Below are positions 1 through 11,040 of a stretch of 64,000 nt of DNA, piece after piece. Origin of the DNA: Symsagittifera roscoffensis. Taxonomy: Eukaryota > Xenacoelomorpha > Acoela > Convolutidae. Position numbers and translations under genes: made by a program. Position 1 is the stretch's first letter. Every line of letters begins with the position of its first letter. The notes under the pieces were generated by a model. That model saw only the letters and a program-made list of their open reading frames with translations, did no database searches and was not told the DNA's origin. Where the stretch lies: positions 3,908,001 through 3,972,000 of the forward strand of contig NC_087068.1 of the NCBI RefSeq assembly GCF_963678635.1, in the 5' to 3' direction.

Positions 1-660
1 CAGGAAATGAGACAACTTTGGAACAATTTGTAAGTTTCCTGATTAACCTCTAAAAAAAATCCATTATCTTCGATTACAATTGATTATATTGCCATAAAAA
101 TTTCTAGGATTATAATCCATATTTAATGGATCATAATAAATTAAAATGTATTACATGGACATAAAAAGGATTATAATCAGGGGCGGATCTAGTATGTTCT
201 CGAGGGGGCGGATTTTCAAAATACTTCGAAAATCTTGTCGACCTTTTTTTTAGGTCGACCGAATTGATTTTTCCAGCTCTCCCTGAGCACGGTTTAGTAC
301 CTGTTTTCGCCAAATTTTCTGCGCCGTAGGCAAAAATTGAAGAAAAAAAACAGTCCAAAAAAAACGTTTTTTAGTATATATTGGGGCCGAAGGCGCCTTC
401 GAAAAATTTTAGGGTCGGTCGGCCAAAAAATGATTTCTTAAAAAGTACCAAAGGGGGGCCCTTTGGGTCGGCAGGGGGTTGATTTCCTGAGAAAAAAGGC
501 GTCCGCAATAGCCCCCCCCCCTAAATCCGCCCCTGATTATAATCCATCTTTAATTGATTGTAATCAATTTTTATGTAAATTTATAGATACTGCCCATATT
601 ATGACAAAACAATCGATTATGATTCATGGGCGCTCGGTGCTGAAAGCTCCAATTTTATTT
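1..660 (-). repeat. AT-rich dispersed repeat split by a MITE
   Basis: Read on the minus strand, bases 544-640 followed by 1-170 resemble the block at 22570-22760 (again at 32520-32710): a run like CTATAAATTT, then ATTGATTATAATCGATT, then ATGGATTAAAAG. The copy here is diverged and is interrupted by the element at 178-535. It has no coding potential. The assignment rests on short shared words only. Confidence 0.4.
178..535. mobile_element. hAT-type non-autonomous MITE with 8-bp target duplication
   Basis: The left end CAGGGGCGGATCTAG is mirrored at the right end by CTAAATCCGCCCCTG, a 15-bp terminal inverted repeat with one mismatch. Both ends are flanked by the same 8 bp, ATTATAAT (170-177 and 536-543), the target duplication length of hAT transposons. 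At 358 bp it has no room for a transposase. The short open frames across it are chance. Confidence 0.8.
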
Positions 661-847
661 TAAAAATCAACAAACCGTAAAAAAGGTCCATGAATTGGAA
701 AAATAAGAATTGGACTTATTTTCAAACTAATTGAAATTGCTGATTTTTTGAACTTCATGCCCGGTACGGTTAGTTAAGAGCGAGGGTAGAGCAAAAAAGT
801 ATTTTATGCAAAATACAAAAAAAATGTCTTGACATTAGAAAGCTATT

Positions 848-1047
848 NNNNNNNNNNNNNNNNNNNNNNNNNNNNNNNNNNNNNNNNNNNNNNNNNNNNN
901 NNNNNNNNNNNNNNNNNNNNNNNNNNNNNNNNNNNNNNNNNNNNNNNNNNNNNNNNNNNNNNNNNNNNNNNNNNNNNNNNNNNNNNNNNNNNNNNNNNNN
1001 NNNNNNNNNNNNNNNNNNNNNNNNNNNNNNNNNNNNNNNNNNNNNNN
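848..1047. other. assembly gap (200 N)
   Basis: Exactly 200 unknown bases; a fixed-length placeholder rather than a measured gap. Open frames running through it are meaningless. Confidence 0.99.
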
Positions 1048-1228
1048 TCGCTTTTTTCCCGGCCAGATATGTTCGTGCATGCAACTTCTTAGTCCAAAGC
1101 CAGTCATAATCCAGTACTGTTGCCGTATTCGGGACATTTTACTCTCAGATTTCCCGGAATACAATTTTCCGCAAACTACTTTGTTGACTATCGGATTGGT
1201 CTGCAAATAATTTTCAGTTTTTAAGACT

Positions 1229-1752
1229 TCAATAATTTAATCAAATTTCTACGTACTGCTTCATCTAGAGGATACCGTGATCAGCACGGTCGAACGCTTT
1301 ACTAAAGTCCGTTTAAACGGTCTTCATATCACTCGCTTTGCCCTGACTGTTGTACGCTGTCTGTAAAAAAGTTATTAGCTGTACAAAACGTTAATAACTG
1401 TGGATTTATTCTTCCGCCTGTCATTAATAAAAATTAGGAAAAACAATTGCCCGAGGATGCTGCCTTGGGGCACTCCGCTTGTTATGGGCTTTGGATCTTA
1501 GATTTCGCTGTTCACTCTGACAGATTGGGACATGTTTGATAGATAAAACTTCAATAATTTAATCAAATGTCTACCTACTGCTTCATCTAGAGGATACCGT
1601 GGTCAGATCGGTCGAACGCTTTATTGAAGTCCGTGGAAACGGTCTTCATATCACTCGCTTTGCCCTGACTTTTGTAGGCGTCTGTAATAAAGTTATTAGC
1701 TGTAAAAAAAAGTTAATAGCTGTGGATTTATTTTTCCGAAACCCATGTTGTT
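1229..1752 (-). pseudogene. LINE-A reverse transcriptase fragment, with internal tandem duplication
   Basis: Read on the minus strand, 1752 down to 1421 matches the plus-strand LINE at about 4090-4425. It includes the palm region and the conserved [12 protein letters not shown] block (bases about 1440-1480). Bases 1229-1420 repeat the part matching about 4115-4290, so a ~190-bp piece is present twice. Several frame breaks make it dead. The plus-strand open frame at 1599-1799 is its antisense shadow. The match to the copy at 4.1-4.4 kb is close, so this is the same CR1/Jockey-like family, here in inverted orientation. Confidence 0.75.
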
Positions 1753-1753
1753 T

Positions 1754-2098
1754 CACGCGCAAAGAGTTTAGGAGCAGGGAGTTAACACTGAAAATTTAGT
1801 CCCAAAATATTCTTGGTTTTTTGTTTAAAACGCACACGTCTAAATTGAAATTATGACTCAGAAACTTCCAGACAAATTATTTTAAAATGTATAATTAATT
1901 TTAGAGGTTAAAAGTATTTTAAACTTATTAGTAATTTAGAGGTCAGCTGGGATTGGATAATTTTTTAACATGATGGTTTAGAACCAAATTGTATGTAAAT
2001 TATTGTAAATAACATTTATAAATTGATGTTTTAACGTCATTTAGATTAATTTAATGTAATAAATCCTGACGATGCACATAGTTGCGAAAACAATTGAA
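1754..2098. repeat. 345-bp direct repeat, copy 1
   Basis: This sequence recurs with few changes at 3144-3488. It starts at CACGCGC-AAGAGTTTAGGAGC and ends near GATGCACATAGTTGCG. It lies beside LINE-A remnants, so it may be a LINE-A untranslated region or a separate repeat. No coding signal is seen. Confidence 0.8.
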
Positions 2099-2460
2099 AT
2101 TTACTTTTTAGCAAAACTTTCTTCAACTTTACTTGTTAATTCGTGATAAACCAAAAAGCAAAGAGCTCAAAATTCCAACTGTTTTCCCATTAAAGGGCCA
2201 GTATAAAAGATTTTAATGATTTTCATCAATGTATAGGGAATTTTTAAAGTGTTTTTATTTATCGATACGTAAGATCTATGTTTAGTCCGCTTTGGAATAC
2301 TTTTTTAGCGAGGATAACCAACTATACCAATGATTTAGTATCACATTTACTTTTCACCAACAGTAAGAGTCAAAATGATTTTCTAGTATACGCTCAGTGA
2401 GTAAATCGTGATCACCGTTGCGATAACTAAATATGGATTCTTTACTAAACTTACTACGCA

Positions 2461-2691
2461 TAAGATTCGATAACCCTACGCTGATAGCGATTTCGACCGG
2501 ATAATGGTTTGAAAGTTTCCTAATGTACTATTACTGTCTAGGGTATGAACATCTGTTACCTGGATTTTATTGCTGGTGAAGAGCAAATTGAGAGTACAAG
2601 TTGAGGCAGTCTTAAACTTAACATTTTGATAAACTTCAAGATTCTCTTTTTCTTCCAAAAATGATTTTTCAGTTTCTTTAATTGATGACAT
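2461..2691 (-). pseudogene. LINE-A endonuclease domain, C-terminal fragment
   Basis: The minus-strand frame from 2691 contains STCTLNLLFTSN followed by a V-T-D-V stretch. This is the form seen near the end of the apurinic-type endonuclease domain of CR1/Jockey LINEs (LDLLFTS...). After a frameshift the next frame reads SNHYPVEI, in the place of the conserved S-D-H motif. The catalytic Asp is therefore Asn and the frame is broken. Orientation and order (endonuclease upstream, reverse transcriptase at 1.2-1.75 kb downstream on the minus strand) fit one inverted LINE-A copy. Confidence 0.6.
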
Positions 2692-2884
2692 GTTGCACCA
2701 ATTTTTTGAGGGGTAATTTGACCAGCAATTATTATTGCTACGACTTTTGCGTTTAGTATTTTAAATTATTTTCAAAACGAATGATTTCATGATTAAGCTG
2801 GAATGCTAGTATTTCTTTGGTTTCGAAAGTTTCCGTCAAGAATAAGTCTTAAAAATACCAAAACAAGAGAGTTTTCTAGCAAAA

Positions 2885-2960
2885 AGCTCTGTTTTTGACT
2901 AGCAATGCCCTCTGTTTTCTGTCTAGCAATGACCTCAGTTTTCTGAAGCCATAACCGCTG
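2885..2960. repeat. short tandem repeat, ~24 bp x 3
   Basis: Three diverged copies of a unit like CCTCTGTTTTCTGTCTAGCAATGA follow one another. It makes the minus-strand open frame at 2793-2987 look repetitive (KTEVIARQ / KTEGIASQ); I do not regard that frame as a gene. Confidence 0.6.
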
Positions 2961-3143
2961 TTTGACCACAAGAATTGAGGAACACAAGAAAGCAGACTCA
3001 CCGGTAGGCCTCCACCTTCAGCAATGCCAACTTGAGGGAAATAGAGCAGATCTTAGATGGGAAATTATAGATAGGTCAAACAACCAAACAAAATTGTTAA
3101 CATTCGAGGCAATACATATCAGGAAAGAGAAACAGGGCTTGAA

Positions 3144-3488
3144 CACGCGCGAAGAGTTTAGGAGCAGGGAGTTAACACTGAAAATTTAGTCCCAAAATAT
3201 TCTTGGTTTTTTGTTTAAAACGCACACGTCTAAATCGAAATTATGACTCAGAAACTTCCAGACAAATTAGTTTAAAATGTATAATTAATTTTAGAGGTTG
3301 AAAGTATTTTAAACTTATTAGTAATTTAGAGGTCAACTGGGATTGGCTAATTTTTTAACATGATGGTTTAGAACCAAGTTATATGTGAATTATTGTAAAT
3401 AACATTTGTAAATTGATGTTTTATTGTCATTTAGATTACTTTATAGTAAAAAATCCTGACGATGCACATAGTTGCGAAAATGTTTGAA
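3144..3488. repeat. 345-bp direct repeat, copy 2
   Basis: Second copy of the block at 1754-2098 in the same orientation, with scattered single-base differences. The two copies bracket the endonuclease fragment. They could be recombination products of neighbouring LINE-A insertions. Confidence 0.8.
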
Positions 3489-3499
3489 ATTTAAAACAT

Positions 3500-5375
3500 A
3501 GATCATCCTTGCCGCCATGGATAAGTCAATCGACTTCGAATCTTATTAAACGTTTAGTTACAGCTCGAAAGGAATATACCTAGTCTCATCCAAAAGTTTT
3601 GCACTTAATTGAGCAGACAGAAACGAACGCCGAAATGAAAAAAAAAAGCCGATTATGAGCAGTCTCTTGCGTCAGAGCGATCAACGGGAAAAGTTTTTTT
3701 AATACTTTGGAGCTTTTCATAAGTCAAGCTTACCAAGAATACTGAAACACAAAAATGAGACCGCCGATACCGATCAATTGAAGGCAGATTTTTTTTCGAA
3801 GTTTTTCGCTTCTGTGTACAATGAATCGTGTACGTTTTGAGAACTACCCGATCCTGATTCCATTACAGTCCTTCATACAATTAATTTTACTGAGTTCGGA
3901 TACAAGAAATATGTCAATCGTTGAACACGAATGAAAGTGAAGGCCCGGACACTTTTGCGCCAGTACTGTTCATTAAAACACAAGCATCTCTATCTCATTT
4001 TATCTATCGAATTTTTTAAAAATTATTCAAACTAGGCATTTTCCAGACTGAACAAATTATATGAACATCTAACACCTATGTTTCATAGTTCACAACTTGG
4101 GTTTCGGAAAAATAAATCCACAGCTATTAACTTTTTTTTACAGCTAATAACTTTTTTACAGACAGCCTACAAAAGTCAGGGCAAAGCGAGTAATATGAAG
4201 ACCGTTTCCACGGACTTCAATAAAGCGTTCGACCGATCTGACCACGGTATCCTCTAGAAGAACCAGTAGGTAGAAATTTGATTAAATTATTGAAGTCTTA
4301 TCTATCAAACAGGTACCAATCTGTCAAAGTGAACAGCGAAATCTCAGATCCAAAGCCCATGACAAGCGGAGTGCCCCAAGGCAGCATCCTCGGGCCATTG
4401 TTTTTCCTAATTTTTATTAATGACTTGCCCTCTCTTTGCCAAAATGTCACACTTTTACATTTCGCCAATGATGCAAAATAAATCAGCCTAGGATTAGCTA
4501 AAGAAGAATTTCAAAACGATTTCAATGCGATATACAACTGGACAGTCGAAAATAATATGCCATTCAATGTTGATAAAAGCACCCACGTGAGCTTTACTAA
4601 AACTGCAAACCAGTTTTGCTTCAACAATACGGAAGTTAATTTAGTGGACATTCAAAAAGATCTAGGGGACATAATTCCAAATGACATGAGCTGGAATCTA
4701 CACAATAACAAAGCAGGCTTGAAAGCAAAAAAAAAAATTTTCGCGATCATAAGAAAAATATTGAATTTAAACAGAGTAGCAAAACTAAATTTATTCAAAT
4801 TAATGATAATCCCCGAGATTTTTTTCGCAAGTCCGTTTTTTGGTTTAAATAACTACGTAACGTCCAAATTAGAGACGCTTCAGCCAAAAGCAGTAAAAAT
4901 GGATTTGCGTTAATAGTGTCCCATACAAAGAAAACTTGAAAGTACTAGGGATTCTTCCTTTGCTAATGTATGTTCAGCTAAACAACTTGCTGTTGCTTTC
5001 AAAACTGATTTGGGACGTTATGAGGTGTGTAATCTAGACATACCATATTACACAGAGTTATCGCACGCCAATTTGTTTCAGCTGAGACGTCCGAGGAAAA
5101 CTAAATGCGAACTGAACTTCAAGTACTACACCTGTCGACTTGCGAATGTGTTGGAATCGATTTAAGCGAAGGGATTGGCTTGAAACAACGACTTCTCAAA
5201 ATCTTTTGGTCGAAATTCGAGCAATATATTGAGAGCGACAAGTGCACTTGGAAATTAGCTTGCGATTGTACGACGACAATTGCAGAAAAAAAACTGCTAT
5301 ATGAAACGAGAACATGGCGGGGTCCAAACACCTTGTGTGAACCACAGAATTCTTATTACTACTACTACTAATATA
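3500..5375 (+). pseudogene. LINE-A (CR1/Jockey-like) reverse transcriptase, 5'-truncated and dead
   Basis: The region codes, in broken frames, for the pre-palm segment (about 3590-4120), palm motif [15 protein letters not shown] (about 4200-4255), fingers/palm [16 protein letters not shown] (about 4348-4395), the catalytic-site box LLHFANDAK (4452-4478), then thumb and C-terminal parts with KDLGDIIPND (4650-4690). The family consensus at the catalytic box is F/Y-A-D-D; here it is F-A-N-D, so the first catalytic Asp is lost, and a stop follows at once. There is no intact upstream ORF1. It ends in a TAC-rich simple repeat (5357-5371), like the microsatellite tails of CR1-like LINEs. A second copy lies inverted at 1.2-2.7 kb. 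Confidence 0.75.
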
Positions 5376-5459
5376 TTAACAATGTAAAATTAATATTATG
5401 TACAAAAGTCACATAATCAATAACAATAGATGAAATACTAGCAAGCCCGCCTCAAATAA

Positions 5460-6480
5460 CCAATCGGCTCCCTAAAAAAAATTTGTTCTGATCAAGCTAT
5501 CAAAGCAATAAAATTTCGAATAAATTCAAGTTAAGCCATATCCTAAATCGGTTTGAAAAAATTAAGGTTTCGTAGAACGAATCGGTTCCCGAAATACGGT
5601 TTCTAAGCAAACTATTCAAGCTATGAAAATTGAAAATGTTTCCAGAAGCAAATCGGTTGGTGCAGCTTAAGATTTTCATATGGAAGCTCATCAAGTGATA
5701 AAACATCAAAATGTTTTATAGAGCGAAAGATTTCGCTGAAATCTGAAATTTTTCTACTCAAGCTATTCAAGCATGAAAACTTTGGAAAATTTCAGAGTAT
5801 TTTGAAAAGCGAATCAGTTGGCAACATGTTCAATTTTTTCACAGTAAGCTATGCAAATTGTGAATGAAAAATTTCAAGTTTCTTCACAGAGCAAGCTGGT
5901 TTGCGAAATGTTCCAGTTTCACATGCAAGCTATTCCAAACACGAAACTTTTTAATTTTTCCCAAGTATTGCATAGACTGATATGGTTCACGAAAGATATA
6001 ATTTTTTTGAACTATGACACTCTGATCATTTCGGGTTATTTGTTAGACTGGAAAATTTCGCGAATAATTTAAATTTTTCTTAGCAAGCTGCTTAAGATGA
6101 TAAATAAAATGATTTCAAAAAGAGAACTGAATGTCAAGCTGTTGCTCTGATGGAACCTTTGAAGTGACTTTCAGGTTTTTTCTTAGTTTTCATTTATTGA
6201 GCAAGGAGCAAGGAAATTCGGAAAAGTCTAAGATAATTGATAGATGGAATCCTTTTTGCCACTAAGTAAAGATTTTCAAAGCAAGTTTGGGATATTTATT
6301 GAAACAAATTGGTCCATGGAAAGGTTGTATAAGCAAGCTATTTAAAATTTTGAAGCAAAAACCTTAAAATTTTTGAAAAAAAAGTTTTCAGGCATTAAAT
6401 ATTAAAATAATTTCGCTTGTTCCATAGACGAATTGGTTCCCTAAAATTTTTTCTAGAATAGAGGTTGCTGTTTTCAAGAG
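5460..6480 (-). repeat. degenerate ~100-bp satellite, block 1
   Basis: The region is built of decayed units of roughly 90-110 bp. Recurring words are CAAGCTATTCAAGC, GAAACTTT, AATTTCAAGTTT and GCGAATCGGTTGGC. The reverse complement of this unit is the repeat at 56850-59060, so the two blocks are one family in opposite orientation. Individual units are too diverged for exact borders. Open frames here (for example 5500-5709 and 5851-6072) are products of the repeat. Confidence 0.6.
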
Positions 6481-6684
6481 ATTCGTTGCAGATTGAAATG
6501 AATCTGTGCACGCAAAACTTTAAACTAAGTTTAGACCAGTACTGTCTAGCTTTGAAGTAGGATTGAGTTCATTTTCCTCTGATTCGTTGCTCTGAATGAT
6601 TCTTAAATTTTACGCTCGATAGTCTTTTCCACATAGTTTCATAGAACCAATTAAGCATTCTATTCAGTTAAAAACTGCGTTCAT

Positions 6685-7504
6685 AATAATAACTACATAC
6701 CGAATGATACTATTTTAGCGAAAAAACACACATTTCTTCAATAGGCTTTATTCACTTCTTACTATTTCAAACTACACAAGTCAGGCGCTACCAGATTTAC
6801 GTTCGCGTTGTGGCAACTAAGCCGACAAAACGTAGACTTACGGACGATAGGTTGACAAGAGGCTGACTTTGCGGCAAGTAAGCCACAAGGTAGGCCTCTG
6901 CGTTGTCACCGTTATCCACGCTGAGGTAACAAAGCCGACGCTTTGACAACCAGAAGGTCGAAAGTATCATAGTAACCGAGGTAAGAATCAGGAGTCCTTC
7001 ATCACATTATCCAGTGAAAATTCTCGGAATTTTCAACATAAGGAAATATAATGATAAAAAGGAGACAATTAGTATTGATGTATTCATTTTTTTTTCAAAA
7101 GTATCATAGTAACCGAGGTTACAGTCAGGAGTGCCTTGGAATTTTCTAGATATGGATGTGATAATTATAAAAGAAGATGACATGTGTTTAAGTCCTTTTC
7201 AATTAAAGTCGATACGGGTTACGTTTCTTCAATAAGAACACGCAACTCGAGACGAGAAAATATCATATACAAGTGTTAAAAATAAAAAATTTCGTCGAAA
7301 GTTATTTTGTCATTTATTGTTCCGAGTACGCAAGCGGCGTTCGCAATCTGTATTGCCAGGGAGATTCTCTGTTTTAAAAAACTGCCTGCTCTGGGTTCCT
7401 CAGTGCATATGCTTAGGTTCTTACAAAGCTTGCTCAAAAAAATTTCTGTAGACATTTCTGTAGACATTTCTTCAGCATTCTGTTCAGTAAAAAACTGCGT
7501 TCAT
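6685..7504. mobile_element. 820-bp insertion unique to copy A, flanked by 31-bp direct repeats
   Basis: The word AGCATTCT(G/A)TTCAGT(T)AAAAACTGCGTTCAT occurs at 6654-6684 and at 7474-7504, while copy B has it once at about 12637-12667. The material between is therefore an insertion with a long flanking repeat, or the result of unequal exchange. Inside are two copies of a word like AAAGTATCATAGTAACCGAGG (about 6960 and 7098) and a 13-bp tandem repeat GACATTTCTGTA (7445-7470). I find no terminal inverted repeats and no convincing protein. A solo LTR is possible but not shown. Confidence 0.55.
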
Positions 7505-7829
7505 AGCACATTCCGACTTTCGCTTATTATACAAGTTGAACAATTCAATTGAATCAGCTAAAAAAAACCTTGAATGTTTAGTTTTAGAATCGAAACACAA
7601 ATCAGTCAAAGAAGAAACCTGAAATAGAAAACAAGTACAAGAGCTTTCAAAGTAGATGTCATACTTCAATATCAAACTCAGTTTAGTCGGTATTCAAAAA
7701 CGTGCTCTTCAGTGTTCACCAAAAATTAGTAATTGTAAATATAATTCGAGCACGTGTGACCAGTTCCGTTGATCTGCAAATTGAAAAAAAAAACATTTTT
7801 TTAAAAAACATTAATCCCATTGCTAATCA

Positions 7830-8480
7830 CAAATTCTTTCGTTCTGATCTTGTCATTGATCGTTAATTCTCACGCTCCAAAACTGGATGTCTAACTTGGA
7901 AGGTTTGACATTTACACTCCGGTAAAAAGAAGCCATTCTTGTGAGATCGGTTCTTTTCTATTAAGAATATCTGCTGCTCATGCTCAGTTTGATGGGGTCT
8001 GGAAGTAGATACTTGAATCACGTCTAATTACCTGACTCTGTTTTCTGAGTCGAGTAAACTCAAGAGCTTCCGTAATCTCGTTGGGAGTTTCCCAAGCCTC
8101 TGAAATTTGGGATCGAGGTTCTCGAAGAGAATGAATTTCGACAAATTGTTTTTTACCGATCTGCCGAGTGCTTTGATCAATTGAGAAGTCCCATTGAAGA
8201 TTGAGTGTAGCAGAAAAAAAGCTGAGATACGGTTTGCGTTTAAACTGCAGTGAATCAATGATCCCTTGACAAGAGCGCTCAAAAGGGTTACACGACTTTT
8301 TCTATCTGGGCTCTAGCATTTGAAGCACTTTTCTCTAGCATTTGTAGAATTTGAATTGCATTTGTGGCAAAAATTTCAATTTATTGATTAGTTAGTTAAA
8401 ACAAACTGCAGGTAAAAAATTGAATAAATTATGAGAAAATTTTCATGCGTTTTTATCTGAGTTTACATTAGAAAAAACAT
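7830..8480 (-). pseudogene. BEL/Pao gag-like fragment (A2)
   Basis: The minus-strand frame 8282-8028 contains a KALG word followed by FENLDPKFQRLGKLPTRL, close to the KALG...L-P-x-L...LDP-xx-xx-WE...LP-T pattern of the gag DUF1759 region of BEL/Pao retrotransposons. It is homologous, at perhaps 70 percent, to 11536-12170 in the same copy. Copy A therefore has two diverged gag-type segments, one at each side of pol. It is broken by frameshifts and has no zinc knuckle of its own. The assignment rests on motif spacing and on the neighbouring pol. Confidence 0.55.
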
Positions 8481-8499
8481 CTTATCAGTTAAATTTGCT

Positions 8500-8940
8500 T
8501 TGCTTGCTTGAACATTTCCGCCACCGTTGATCTTTGATCAAACTTTTCGCATTTCACAGGGAGATGAAATTCGGAAGTAGCAAGAAGAAAACGGATGTAA
8601 TGCAATTGTCGAGCTTGATTTCTGGGAGGGTGGCAATGGCGAAGAAGGTGGAAAAGGTGAACTTGGAGAATCGGGTGGTCTTTTGGCGGCTGGAGTTGGT
8701 GGATGCAGCCCCTGATTCTGTGGTGCAGAAAAAAAGGGATCCGAAAGTATCGTTATAGGAAAAATCTGGAGGATGAGTTTGGAAGAATGACGAGAAAGAG
8801 GAGTTGGTGGGTTGACAATTGTTTTTCAATTTAAAATTTGATGTTTTGTTTTTGATCTAAACTGTTTTTAAATTTATTATTTTTATCTCTCATCTTTTTT
8901 CTTCGGCATGTTTCGCAATCATGACATTGGTTGTGTACTA
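8500..8940. other. segment between gag-like A2 and RNase H; coding status unclear
   Basis: Both strands have an open frame here: plus 8534-8758 (basic, K/E-rich) and minus 8554-8829 (Ser/Phe-rich), with a Pro-rich third frame. The segment is well conserved in copy B (13586-13915), as expected for a recent duplicate, so conservation does not prove coding. I cannot assign a function. It lies where integrase or a spacer would be in BEL/Pao. Confidence 0.3.
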
Positions 8941-8944
8941 ATTT

Positions 8945-10780
8945 TGCCCTTTCCTTTTTTTTTTACTTGGAGTAACATCACTAGACTACAGTTCAAGCAT
9001 TCTACAGTGACCAAGGCTTTTGAAATATCCAAGTAGGTTGCTTTAGCAGAAATGCAGATAAAAACTACTATGTAGAAATTGCAAGTTTTGTAGTACAGCT
9101 GCTGTCACTGGTCGAGTTATATGATCCGCTGGATTTAAATGAGTCCGATGGTAGCATCTGTTGAACTATGGCAATGCGGTTGGCCACGAAAGTAGTTTAT
9201 CCTATCCAAACAAGTGCTATCATTGATTCACTCCACTCGCTGACATCTACCTACAAATGCAAAGATTTGATTGACGTCAAGACACAGTTCAGGAGTTTTC
9301 CATTCTTGGAATGCAAACTGTCTTCTCTGGTGACTTGGCAGCTAAAATAAAAATGGGCTCATGCGTCTGATGTTTGTTTTGGCATAGATAGCTGCTCCAT
9401 AAGCCATCTCCGATGCATCGCAGAAGAGATAAAGATCAACTTGCTGAAAGGTATCCCTGGGCAAGTGCCGAGGTACAGTCAGAGATGACAAAAGACCGAA
9501 TTTATCCATCCAGTGGTGGGATTGGTGCGCTATATGTGACGTTACATCAAAACTCCAAGCCAAATCTTCATGCCGTGTTTTTTGGAATAGAATCTTCGGC
9601 TTTCTCAATACAGGGGTCCCTAGTCTGAACAGATCAAAAACTCGTCATAAGTTGCTTGCTATCAATCGGCGACCAAATTTAAGTGCTAAAATGCTTTGGG
9701 CAAAGCTGATGAGCTGCTCCCCCGTCATTTTAGGTAGACTTCTATATGTACTTCTCCTTTTCAGCGTGTTCCAGCCGACCAAAGTATGCTGGATGGAGTT
9801 TTGTTCGTGTTTTCTGTCATTTGAACAAATCTGGGTGGAACTCATTTTTTTGGCATGGTTGATTTTGGAACTTTTCATTCTGAACCTTTGTCCTGAAATT
9901 GACCACATTAGGGCTCCTCTGAAGTCGTCTTGATTCGTGTGAAAAATCCTTGTAGAAGGCTTCTGGATTTGGAACTGGATTTGCTTTAAAATCAACACTT
10001 TAGACTTTGGCTGGCTTGATAAGGTTCGCAGAGTGGCATGGGCCTTGTATATGGGCTTAATTGATTTCAAGTGATTCAGACACGGTACTGGAAACAAGTG
10101 GAATTTTCATGTCCTTTGGGCCTAAGATTTTTGACGCTGTGGTCATCTTCTGCTCAAAAAAAAATTCGTTTTCATTCAGATTGTCGTGTGTATCGTTCAT
10201 GGCAACCCTACTGTTCATGACAACTTTGTTTGCCCACTTCCGAATTTGCAAGCAGTTTTTGTCCTCAGTATATGCTCCACCGATTTAGTCATCCACGTAG
10301 AATGACTCGCAGAATACTAGCTGTGCCTGTTCATCTTTTGTTTCGTCGGCGGTTTTTCTTAAAACTCGTAAGGCGTGATAACTACTTGAAGCTGCGCCAT
10401 CTATAGAGCTGCAGTCAGAGCTGATACTTTAAAAACAGCCCTGCGTTTTGTTGTTGTTGAATCTGAAATCCAAGGTGCTTGATGAGGCATGATGAAATAC
10501 TTTCCCGACTGGCGGAAATTGATCTGGCTCAGGTACCTTCTCGATATGGCCAGCGTCAAAGATTTCTTGGAACAAGTCGTTTTTTGGTTCTCTACTCCAC
10601 GATTCTGGCGTAGCTTCGTTTAATTGGAATTGAACAACCGTACTGAATGTCCAATATCGGGCAGAATTCATGAGTGACTTCGTCGTAGATCCACTGTGAT
10701 TTGTTATTGGGGATCCTTTTTTGGATACACTCAAGCTCGTTGTAAGAGTGGTGGTAATCAGGAGCTGAGGGAAAATTTTC
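8945..10780 (-). pseudogene. BEL/Pao pol remnant: reverse transcriptase, RNase H, integrase edge (copy A)
   Basis: Reading from 10780 downwards: the start of the RT domain with FQEIFDAGHIEKVPEPDQF (about 10590-10530); then, after a deletion, the catalytic box FYVDD (about 10300-10286), followed by LQIRKWANKVV; then the connection with HEDLAWSFDV and FCDASEMAYGAAIYAKT (9590-9370), typical for the join to RNase H in Pao elements; then RNase H pieces KTVCIPRME (about 9330) and TFVANRIAIVQQMLPS (about 9190-9140); then a weak integrase-core-like stretch YLDISKALVTVE (about 9035-9000). In-frame stops, frameshifts and the missing part of the palm before FYVDD show that it is dead. Pol order and motif style identify BEL/Pao and not Gypsy or Copia. 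Confidence 0.75.
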
Positions 10781-11040
10781 CTTTACCAGACTCTGTTGAA
10801 TGTGGTGGACGGGCTGCCAAAAAAATGCTGTCAACTTGTTGGTGTTTTTTTTTTCGGTAGCAGCAACACCTGAGACTGTCTAGCCAAGAATCGTGTCGGT
10901 TTAAAAAATTAGTTCCTTCCTCGTTGTTGCGTGACTTCACAAGATGTGTGTAGACGGATTGTCCAGGCAGATTATTTCAAGAAGATCTTTTATATTGGGC
11001 TTGTTGAAAGCTGGATCCGCTAGATGTAGTTGCTGGGATT
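10781..11040 (-). pseudogene. BEL/Pao spacer between protease and reverse transcriptase
   Basis: Minus-strand coding-like but broken sequence between the RT start and the protease. No motif is recognised. It is absent from copy B, whose deletion joins about 9402 directly to about 11041. Confidence 0.4.

Noticed and set aside
131-663. Open frames across the hAT MITE (131-358 and 463-663)
   Set aside because: Both are inside or across the inverted-repeat element, lack family features and are chance.
1599-1799. Plus-strand 66-residue frame sharing its C terminus with the frame at 2962-3189
   Set aside because: It is antisense to the LINE-A RT and runs into the 345-bp repeat, which explains the shared end.
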